A stretch of DNA of 64,000 bases, from contig NZ_JAUOPC010000013.1 in assembly GCF_030546805.1 (NCBI RefSeq), forward strand, positions 124,001 through 188,000, written 5' to 3'. The notes under the pieces were generated by a model, which saw only the letters and a list, made by a program, of their open reading frames with translations, had not been told where the DNA came from and ran no database searches. Origin of the DNA: Cyclobacterium sp. 1_MG-2023. Its GTDB lineage: Bacteria > Bacteroidota > Bacteroidia > Cytophagales > Cyclobacteriaceae. Both the position numbers and the translations under genes were made by a program. This document shows, one piece after another, positions 30,090-37,877 of this stretch. Within the stretch, counting starts at the first letter, position 1; the number at the start of each line of letters is the position of its first letter.

Positions 30090-30264
30090 TAATTGGCATT
30101 GGTTTAAGTCAAAACTATTTTTTAGTAACAATTTTTATAAATGAGACTGCTTTCTGAAAAGTTTGGTTAGGGATATTTGACCTAGGAAATGATTTAAATC
30201 ACCAACCTGATTGTATAGAGTAAATATTTATAACGCATGTTAATCTATTAGACAAATAAATCAT

Positions 30265-32763
30265 ATGAATCCCCTACCTACTAATAAGTTTACATCTGAA
30301 AGAATACATTTCTCCTATGGATTCTATAAAATATTTTTATCAAGGATTTTGGTTGGATTTTTTTTGACGGGATTGTATCTAACATATATGCCTCTAGCAC
30401 ATGGTCAGTCTTTCGTGGACATTAGCGTGAAAGAGTTGGCTGGATTGGATATTCAGCGTGCCGTTACAGGTGGAATACCTATTGAAAAAGGCTCGGCGCC
30501 TAAGGGAAGTCATTTTGTTTTATTTGATCAAAATGACAATCCAGTTCCCTGCCAAAATGAGATTTTAGCTACCTGGGAAGATGGTAGCGCCAGATGGGTT
30601 CTTCTGGATTTCCAGGCCAAACCTCATGCTAAAAAGGCCAGCCATTTCCGACTGAAATGGGGAACCGTTGTGAAGAAAGCCCAGCCATCTACTGCCGTAA
30701 GGGTTTCCAAAAATCAGGGGATAGCTATCTCCTCCGGCAATGTAAAATTAGCCACTACTCCGGAAGCATTGTTGCGAATTTCTGATCGATTTGACGTCAA
30801 GCTTGTCATGAAAAACAAATCAAAAGAGCGATGCGAAGCAACAGTCACTTCCTCTAAAGTGGAAACCAATGGAGAAATGCGTTCTACAATGATATTGTCC
30901 GGATCCTTTAATAATCCGGCTGGAAAACGAATGGTAGATTTTCGACTTCGAGCCTCCGTCTTTGCCGGCTTGGAACAGTTTTATATTGAACCACAGTTGT
31001 TAGTAAATGCAGACACGGGAATTATAGCATATATTGATGATTTGAGTTTTGAAATTGTGCCACTTAATCCCCTACGTAAAGCCACTATTGGAGGTGACCC
31101 GGGATGGGTGGGAAAACCTACTGAAAACCAAACGGCTAAACTGTTTCAGGTGGATGATGAAAACTACACTATTGAAGGTAGCGCAGGAAAGGGAAGTAAG
31201 GCTCCGGGGTGGATGGAAATTAGCGACCGAAAAGGGACATTGTCTTTTGCTCTAAAAGATTTTTGGCAACAATGGCCTAAGAGCCTTGAGGTGAACGATA
31301 AGGTAGCTAAACTGGGCTTGCTTCCGGAATTTGAGGAAGGTGCCTTTGCTCATATGGTTCCTTGGTACAAGTATGATTATCTTTTCGAAGAAGACTCCTA
31401 TCGACTAAGGGTGGGGCAAGCCCGCCGTTGGCAGATTTGGCTTGACCTATCAGGTGATGGGGCTTCACTAGCAAAGTCTGCAAACCAAAGATTAATACCA
31501 ATACCTGACCCTACACAGGCTATCCATACGGGAGAATGGGGATTTATTGCTGCTGCTGGCAGCGAAGGAATGGCAGCATATGACGATTGGGCGGAAAACC
31601 AATTTGAAGGATATCGCCGGTCTATTCAAGAACAACGGGATTATGGTGCAATGAATTGGGGAGATTGGTGGGGTGAGCGGGGAGTTAATTGGGGAAACCA
31701 TGAGTACGACACCCCATTGCATATACTGACTCAGTTTGTTCGAACGGGTGACCCAAAATATTTTTATGTGGCTGAAGAATCTGCCCGTCATTTGAGCGAG
31801 GTAGATGTGGTCCATTTTGTGAATGATGATTTGAAAGAATATTTTTCTAAATGGGAATCAAAATCCTATCCCTCAAGACCGGGAATGGTTCACGAACACA
31901 GTATAGGCCATGTTGGTGGGTTCCACCCTGTTGAAAAAGTGAAGAAACTCTATGTAGACTTGGACATTGGCAAAGGAAACCCTAATCCTTACCTGTGTCT
32001 GGACCCATTTAATCTAGGCCACATATTTACCCTTGGAATGTCCTATTATTATTTGCTAACCGGAGATCCATGGATGAAAGAAACAGTGAACCGAATTGGG
32101 GATAATTTAATAAAACTGGCGGAGGACAGGACCTATAAATTCAAAGGTGGTAGTCATTCCGGCCGGATAAATGGTTGGACCATGCTTGCCTTGGCAGGTG
32201 AATACAACATAAACCCTACAAAGCGCTGTTTAAATGCCATGAAACATCTGGCAGACGATGCACTTGCTGAACAAAATGCACATAGTGGTGGCTGGCTGTA
32301 CAGCCTTCCTTGGGGGCATTGCAATTGCGTTTCCATTGAGGACCGAAAGAAGGGAGTTCCTTCTCACGTGGGAGAAGCTGGTTTTATAAGTTCTATCAGG
32401 TTAAACGGTTTGAGTTATTATTATCGACTTACAGGTGATGAACGCATACCGCAAAGTCTTCTCAGGGGAGTAAATCACCTAAACAATGACACTTGGGTGG
32501 AGGAAATTAGTCAATGGAGATATACCTCCTGCCCCGCTTCTAATCCTATTGGCCAAATGGGTGTCACTATCATGACCTTAGTTAATAGTGTTAATATCAA
32601 TAAAGACCCTGAGCAATTGAGAATTCTGAAGAAAGCATGGGAAGCTAAGTTTGAACGTAACTTGAAAAATTCTGGTAACAGACCGGGAATGGGGAAATCC
32701 TACGGTATTAGAATGTATGGTTCTCCTGAAGCTATGAATTTGTTTGTCAATGGAACCCAATAA
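30265..32763 (+). CDS. PcRGLX/YetA-like exo-rhamnogalacturonan lyase family protein (PL26-like)
   Basis: 832 residues with a long N-terminal leader (about 48 residues ending PLAHGQ). The N-terminal sandwich domain has the family pattern RAVTGGIPIEKGSAPKG, LFDQNDNPVPCQ and TWEDGSARWVLLDFQA. A large central domain follows, and the C-terminal half looks like an alpha-helical toroid (YYLLTGDPWMKETVNRIGDN, HSGRINGWTMLALAGEY). This order matches the fungal exo-rhamnogalacturonan lyase PcRGLX and Bacillus YetA relatives. Cleavage of rhamnogalacturonan I ends is the best guess and fits the PL9 protein next to it. The assignment rests on remembered family patterns, so it should be read as family-level. 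Confidence 0.65.
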   Translation: MNPLPTNKFTSERIHFSYGFYKIFLSRILVGFFLTGLYLTYMPLAHGQSFVDISVKELAGLDIQRAVTGGIPIEKGSAPKGSHFVLFDQNDNPVPCQNEILATWEDGSARWVLLDFQAKPHAKKASHFRLKWGTVVKKAQPSTAVRVSKNQGIAISSGNVKLATTPEALLRISDRFDVKLVMKNKSKERCEATVTSSKVETNGEMRSTMILSGSFNNPAGKRMVDFRLRASVFAGLEQFYIEPQLLVNADTGIIAYIDDLSFEIVPLNPLRKATIGGDPGWVGKPTENQTAKLFQVDDENYTIEGSAGKGSKAPGWMEISDRKGTLSFALKDFWQQWPKSLEVNDKVAKLGLLPEFEEGAFAHMVPWYKYDYLFEEDSYRLRVGQARRWQIWLDLSGDGASLAKSANQRLIPIPDPTQAIHTGEWGFIAAAGSEGMAAYDDWAENQFEGYRRSIQEQRDYGAMNWGDWWGERGVNWGNHEYDTPLHILTQFVRTGDPKYFYVAEESARHLSEVDVVHFVNDDLKEYFSKWESKSYPSRPGMVHEHSIGHVGGFHPVEKVKKLYVDLDIGKGNPNPYLCLDPFNLGHIFTLGMSYYYLLTGDPWMKETVNRIGDNLIKLAEDRTYKFKGGSHSGRINGWTMLALAGEYNINPTKRCLNAMKHLADDALAEQNAHSGGWLYSLPWGHCNCVSIEDRKKGVPSHVGEAGFISSIRLNGLSYYYRLTGDERIPQSLLRGVNHLNNDTWVEEISQWRYTSCPASNPIGQMGVTIMTLVNSVNINKDPEQLRILKKAWEAKFERNLKNSGNRPGMGKSYGIRMYGSPEAMNLFVNGTQ

Positions 32764-32895
32764 ATCTGATGGTTCAAACCCTGTTTAATAAAATGAGGCT
32801 TGGAGCATTTATATAATAAAATTATCGGGGTAAAACGCTTAAAATCAGCTTAATACCATATCTGTATAGGACTCCTACAAATTTATTGTCGTTCA

Positions 32896-32944
32896 TTTAA
32901 CGCAAAAAGTGCAATAGACTGTCTATTACACTTTTTGCGTTAAA
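32896..32944. terminator. Long hairpin between convergent genes, bidirectional terminator
   Basis: Two 24-base arms (32896-32919 and 32921-32944) are complementary except for one position, with a single base between them. It lies between the convergent PL26-like and SGNH genes. Runs of A and T inside the arms could serve both directions. The centre, TGCAATAGAC and its near complement, matches the left end of the dispersed repeat described at 37654-37829. Confidence 0.7.
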
Positions 32945-32987
32945 CCATATTGAGTACTATCAAATACGAATGGTGAAGCTATATTTC

Positions 32988-35483
32988 TTATTCACCAATT
33001 ATAATATAACTTCCATTTGATCCTGAAAACTTAACTTCAGTATTAGAAATATTTTCGGTATCCACAGATAAATCTCCTGAACATATTACCAATGGTCTGG
33101 TTTTAAAAGGTCGCGTAAATTCCAGCGTTTCACCACCCACTGCCAATCCTGTAAGCCTTCGCTCTGAACTGAGATTTGAACGGGAATCATAGCTGAAAAG
33201 ACTTAAAACATCTACTGCCGCATCTTTTGCCTGTACCCGGATTTTATGTAAACCAAAGCCTAAATTTAATATACCCTTCCGATTTTCCAGGTAATTAACC
33301 TTTTTGTCAGTATCGGTAAAGCCAATATTACAAGCCTGAGACCTCATAAGTTGGTCATCCACGAATATTTCAAGGGTACCGGCATCCGGATCATCTACCC
33401 AGGCCACCGAAATGTCTGTACATACCACTTCAATTTCAATGTATTTCCCAGGTTTAAGGGTAATTTTCTCTTTACCGTAAGGAGCTCCCCATTCTGAATG
33501 GAACGGCACTATTGTTTGCCCCATTAAGTTCCAGTTTGGATTTGAAACAGGAAAAAAGCGTCTGTTTGGGTTTATTTTGGAATCTACGTAGGTTAATTTG
33601 GCATTCTCTCCCGCTATTTCAAGAATATGCCTGTCTCCTAAACTGGTTCGCCCATGTCGGAACATTGAATTGCGCAGGTTGTAAGATGGACTTGACCTCC
33701 TTGATTCAAACTTTACTCCATCAATATAGGGTACAGGAGGCTCGCTGTCTGTTTTGCCCCAGCTATTAATCGCATTGTCTTCAAATATGAATCTATTGGT
33801 CTTTATTCTTGAGCTGGTGGAATCAAAGGTTACCATCTTTCCTTCCCATCCGTAGGTATTTGCATGAAGCCGTTCAGGTAATTGAAGTTGGGCTTGTCCG
33901 CTAAAAATCGGATTCCAGCACTCAAAAGCCTTCTCCAGTTGTTTGAACCATAAATAATGGCTTGCTGCTTGTGGATGGCCATCTGAAGGTACAAGGGAAT
34001 ACTTGTTACCCCAACGGGTAAGATCATCAGCTATTTTTGGATAATCCATATATGGGATCTGGTATCTTAGAGATAGGGCCTGAAGGTCTACTGTATTTGG
34101 GGTATATTTACCCTGATTCTGATAAGGGCTAAATAAGAATTCCGTATTGGGATAATTTTGCTGAATCCATCGTATTGCCCCCTCAAAAACAGCTATTTCA
34201 TCTGGTGTGTCCGTTTTCTCATTGGCTCCACTCCCAAAAATCACAAGGTCAGGCCTCGCTCCTTCATTGCGATTAAAAAGGTCAGGGTATAATTCTTCCC
34301 AAACTTCTCCTTCCTTGTGGCCATTCAATCCAGGATCGGGTGGTAATGACAATGAAAAGTACTGTTGTAGTCCGGAGTGTGATTCACCAATACTTGATCC
34401 ATCTGCGGCCATGAAATTAAGACATATTTTATCGGCAGTTAGGTTAAACTTTCTCATAAGTTCAAGTTTTAACCTTCCCGCATAACTGTAATAATGCCTC
34501 CATTGTCCAAAATACCCATCTAGATCAGGTCTCCCAACTTTTTCCGCATCAAATAGGTCACCGGAAAGAGGTTGTTTGTAGGTTTCAGAATCAGGGTCTT
34601 CGTCATAAAGGTACATCGGTGGATTGGCACTTCCTCTGTCAATACTTGATCCCATTACGATTATATGAATAGGTTCTCCTTTCCATAGTTTTTGAACCGT
34701 TCTGGGAATATACCTGTAATTTGGTGTCATTTCCCTTGAGGTAAGGGTTTTGTTTTGGGAAGCACCATTGACGGTGAGCTTTGGAGCATAAACCCAAACT
34801 GTATCGGATGAGCTTAAATTCTCAAATTCAACCTGAATCCCAAATGTATTGATATCTTCTGAACTTGACTTGTTTCCAACGCTTGCTTTTCCAACGATGG
34901 TGGCATGCTCTACAAAGATGTTAATGGTGCCGGTATCCTCCATCGAAGCGCTATATTCTTTAGCCACAACCAGCTCACCCCTTGCATGTTTCGGAAAACT
35001 ACGACTGTCTCTCATTCCAAAGTCCTTAGGACTCCATTCACCATCTTCACTATCTGCTTTCATCACTTTAATCGCAGACTTAAGCTGATTTGCCCCATTT
35101 TGATATCCAAGTACGGATAAACTCAATTCGTCTCCATAAGCCAGACCGGCCTCGGGAAGTGTGAAAAATTGCCACATCTTTTTACCGGGACTTATTGCTA
35201 CCATGTTATGGGTTGAAAAATCAGGTCGTATGGTGCTGGGGACATGAGACTCACGCATTACCTCAATATCACCCCATGCCTCAGTATTCCAGAAAGCTAC
35301 ATTATGTGATTGAAAATCTGAAGCTTTTCCTGTTCGGTGACTCATAAATGAATGGAATTCAAAAGATGGGTTCAAAATCAGGTTTGGCTCCTCTTTGGCC
35401 CCAGATGACAAGGGTATCACCTCATTAATAGTCAGCGTACTTAAGCCAAGTAAAAGTATCGCAATCTTAAGTGGATGCTTCAT
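32988..35483 (-). CDS. Secreted multidomain SGNH/GDSL-type hydrolase
   Basis: 831 residues from ATG 35483 (an in-frame TTG at 35504 adds seven). Signal peptide about 1-28 (IAILLLGLSTLTI). Residues 30-245 form a beta-sandwich resembling a carbohydrate-binding module (NLILNPSFEF is a common opening). The hydrolase domain begins near 270 with IHIIVMGSSIDRGS (probable nucleophile Ser280), then LVIFGSGANE (block III) and PSDGHPQ (catalytic His block). The remaining 290 residues contain at least one further sandwich. SGNH enzymes in PULs usually remove acetyl or other ester groups. It is the only PUL enzyme gene on the minus strand, and so has its own promoter. Confidence 0.72.
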   Translation of the reverse strand: MKHPLKIAILLLGLSTLTINEVIPLSSGAKEEPNLILNPSFEFHSFMSHRTGKASDFQSHNVAFWNTEAWGDIEVMRESHVPSTIRPDFSTHNMVAISPGKKMWQFFTLPEAGLAYGDELSLSVLGYQNGANQLKSAIKVMKADSEDGEWSPKDFGMRDSRSFPKHARGELVVAKEYSASMEDTGTINIFVEHATIVGKASVGNKSSSEDINTFGIQVEFENLSSSDTVWVYAPKLTVNGASQNKTLTSREMTPNYRYIPRTVQKLWKGEPIHIIVMGSSIDRGSANPPMYLYDEDPDSETYKQPLSGDLFDAEKVGRPDLDGYFGQWRHYYSYAGRLKLELMRKFNLTADKICLNFMAADGSSIGESHSGLQQYFSLSLPPDPGLNGHKEGEVWEELYPDLFNRNEGARPDLVIFGSGANEKTDTPDEIAVFEGAIRWIQQNYPNTEFLFSPYQNQGKYTPNTVDLQALSLRYQIPYMDYPKIADDLTRWGNKYSLVPSDGHPQAASHYLWFKQLEKAFECWNPIFSGQAQLQLPERLHANTYGWEGKMVTFDSTSSRIKTNRFIFEDNAINSWGKTDSEPPVPYIDGVKFESRRSSPSYNLRNSMFRHGRTSLGDRHILEIAGENAKLTYVDSKINPNRRFFPVSNPNWNLMGQTIVPFHSEWGAPYGKEKITLKPGKYIEIEVVCTDISVAWVDDPDAGTLEIFVDDQLMRSQACNIGFTDTDKKVNYLENRKGILNLGFGLHKIRVQAKDAAVDVLSLFSYDSRSNLSSERRLTGLAVGGETLEFTRPFKTRPLVICSGDLSVDTENISNTEVKFSGSNGSYIIIGE

Positions 35484-36033
35484 TTGAAAATTTATATGGT
35501 ACAAGTAAAATATTAATTTTTTAAGCTCTCTACATCAGTATCCCTTAAGAAAATAAAAGACGACTGTAAAAACATTTTAATCAAAATATTATTGTATTAA
35601 AAGCTATAAAAATACCAATAAAAACTGATTTAAAATAATTAATCTAAAATATATTGCAAGACTTATTTCATACCCATTGGCCAGGTAATTTTCTAATATT
35701 CATCGGTATCAAATTTGAATCTCGATACTTACTAATCCTACAAAAAACACTTAAAAAACAATGTAGCTTACCCTTAATTGAACTTTTGTCTAGTAAAAAC
35801 TATATAATCTCCATCGAACAAAAAATAAATGCGCTGTAAAAGCTAAAATGGAATAAACTATATTAAAAAAACTAAATAATTTACTAATAGATTCACTATT
35901 TTGCTAAGGTGAAAGATTAAAGCAATTCATGGCAAAATCGAACAAATAAAATTTCACCAAGAATCAAATCCTCAGCATCAATCACTGTAGGATTAAGCAT
36001 TACCTTATTTACTTAATATCTAATACACCTTAA
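35484..36033. other. Intergenic region between divergent SGNH and Sde182-like genes
   Basis: About 550 very AT-rich bases holding the two outward promoters. A 61-codon frame (35654-35839) is present but has no protein-like features. No operator, RNA gene or repeat was recognised. Confidence 0.45.
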
Positions 36034-37476
36034 ATGAAAAACCTAAAATTCCAAAGCCTGATTTATGGCATGCTCTTACTTTTCATAGGGTCACCATGTA
36101 TCGCACAAACAGCAGAAAAACCACGAGTATTTGTTTTGACAGACATAGAAAATGAACCTGATGATGCCCAATCTTTGGTACGTTTCTTATTGTACAGCAA
36201 TCAATTTGATGTGGAGGGCCTGATCGCCACCACCTCTACTCACCTGCGTGATAAAACAGCAGCTTGGAGGATAAAAGAAATCGTCAATGCCTATGGCAAG
36301 GTTAGAGATAATTTATTGACGCATGAAGAAGGTTTCCCAACAGAAGAATACCTACAATCCAAAATTAAATCCGGCCTTCCTAAATATGGTATGAACGCTG
36401 TAGGCCCGGGTAATGATTCTGAAGGAAGCGAATTATTGATTAAAGTAGTGGATAAAGATGATGAAAGACCTGTATGGGTTCCCGTGTGGGGTGGTGCCAA
36501 TGTTCTGGCTCAAGCCCTTTGGAAAATCAGACATACCAGGACTATGGAAGAGCTGGATAAATTTGTTGCCAAAATAAGGGTCTACACCATATCAGATCAA
36601 GATGATTCTGGAGTATGGATTAGGAATGAATTCCCTGGTCTTTTTTATATTGTTAGTCCGGGTGAGGATTACATACACTCTACTTGGAATGGGATAGGAG
36701 GAGAATCCTTTCGAAAATATGCCTCCGGTGCAGATGCATCGCTGGCTGAAAACCCTTGGCTCAGGAAAAACATCATGGAAAATCACGGCCCACTGGGTGC
36801 CCAATATCCCGAAGTGGAATACATCATGGAAGGTGATACACCTAGTTTCTTAGGCCTGATAAATAATGGGCTGAATGTGCCTGAAAGGCCTGACTTTGGT
36901 GGCTGGGGTGGTCGGTATGAGCTGTATAAACCCCGTTTTAAACCCTACCGCAATTTTGACCACCAAGCACCTGAGCAAAGGGCCATTTGGACAGATGCCA
37001 GTGATGAAGTAATGGGAATAGATGGCAAAATTTACATCAACAATCAGGCGACCATCTGGCGATGGAGAGAAGCTTTCCAAAATGACTTTGCAGCAAGAAT
37101 GGACTGGTGTGTTAAATCCTATGATGAGGCGAATCACCCTCCTATAGTCAAAGTAGATAAAACAACCAACATCACCATTCGCCCGGGAGAATCCATTCAA
37201 TTCGATGCAAGTGGCAGCTCAGATCCGGATGGCGATTCTTTGTCCTATCATTGGTTCAATTACAAAGAACCCGGAACATATTGGGCCTTCAATTGGTACA
37301 AACCCCTTACAATTACTAACCCCAATAGTGCAAAAGTCACATTAGCCATAGGTGAACGGATTGAATTGACTAAAGCACAAACCACTCATTTAATTGTGGC
37401 TGTAACGGACAGCGGCTCACCTGCGATAACCAGATACGAAAGGATCATCATTAATATTCTACCTAAAAATAATTAA
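36034..37476 (+). CDS. Sde182-type (DUF1593) nucleoside-hydrolase-like secreted protein
   Basis: 480 residues, signal peptide 1-25 (GMLLLFIGSPCIAQ). Residues 30-320 have a nucleoside-hydrolase-like fold: VFVLTDIENEPDDAQS keeps the Asp-rich metal loop, and WVPVWGGANVLAQAL and VYTISDQDDSG follow. Residues 375-480 form an Ig-like sandwich (IRPGESIQFDASGSSDPDGDSLSYH), as in the cellulose-binding protein Sde_0182. True nucleoside hydrolysis is unlikely for an exported protein; action on, or binding of, a glycan is more likely. It lies in the PUL downstream of the divergent SGNH gene. Confidence 0.8.
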   Translation: MKNLKFQSLIYGMLLLFIGSPCIAQTAEKPRVFVLTDIENEPDDAQSLVRFLLYSNQFDVEGLIATTSTHLRDKTAAWRIKEIVNAYGKVRDNLLTHEEGFPTEEYLQSKIKSGLPKYGMNAVGPGNDSEGSELLIKVVDKDDERPVWVPVWGGANVLAQALWKIRHTRTMEELDKFVAKIRVYTISDQDDSGVWIRNEFPGLFYIVSPGEDYIHSTWNGIGGESFRKYASGADASLAENPWLRKNIMENHGPLGAQYPEVEYIMEGDTPSFLGLINNGLNVPERPDFGGWGGRYELYKPRFKPYRNFDHQAPEQRAIWTDASDEVMGIDGKIYINNQATIWRWREAFQNDFAARMDWCVKSYDEANHPPIVKVDKTTNITIRPGESIQFDASGSSDPDGDSLSYHWFNYKEPGTYWAFNWYKPLTITNPNSAKVTLAIGERIELTKAQTTHLIVAVTDSGSPAITRYERIIINILPKNN

Positions 37477-37877
37477 CAACACGAATCATTTAAAAGGAAA
37501 CCATTCCCATTCCAAATATAACCTTTGCCAATAAATGCTGGTCTTAATATTCAACTGAAATCTCCTAGGTCTTTTACATTGACAGCAATTGGCTTATTAA
37601 TTAGTAATAAAGGAATGAGAAAAAACACACCGGAAGAATTAAATGGCAGCCACTTAAACCCGAAATATGCAATAGACAATCTATTACGTGCTGAAATCGC
37701 TTCAAAATCAGCCACTTCGTTGCTGTTTTCAATTTCACCATAGCGGTGCTATGCTAAAATATCAAAACAGCCTGATTTTCTTGCGATTGCAGCACTCATC
37801 ACGAATCCTATTACATAATCCGGGTTAAATGTAACCCTTATTTTACTTAAAGAAACCTAGAGAAAAATTTTTATGGC
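37477..37877. other. Intergenic region carrying a full copy of the palindromic repeat
   Basis: About 400 bases. The left 175 hold a low-quality frame (37525-37743) whose 3' half is only the translated repeat. 37654-37829 is the repeat. The final 50 bases, AT-rich, lead into the esterase gene. Confidence 0.6.
37654..37829 (+). repeat. Dispersed imperfect-palindrome element, copy A (complete)
   Basis: About 176 bases. The ends are inverted repeats: TTAAACCCGAAATATGCAAT at the left, and on the complement from the right TTTAACCCGGATTATGTAAT. Inner blocks also pair: GCTGAAATCGC with GCGATTGCAGC, AAAATCAG with CTGATTTT, GCTGTTTT with AAAACAGC, and CATAGC with GCTATG at the centre. The whole element can therefore fold into one long bulged hairpin. 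A near-complete copy in the other orientation lies at 40059-40241. Confidence 0.8.

Noticed and set aside
35654-35839. 61-codon frame in the gap before the Sde182-like gene
   Set aside because: No signal, motif or conserved-looking composition; AT-rich chance frame.
37525-37743. 72-codon frame on the plus strand
   Set aside because: Its 3' half is a translation of repeat copy A and the rest lacks protein-like features.
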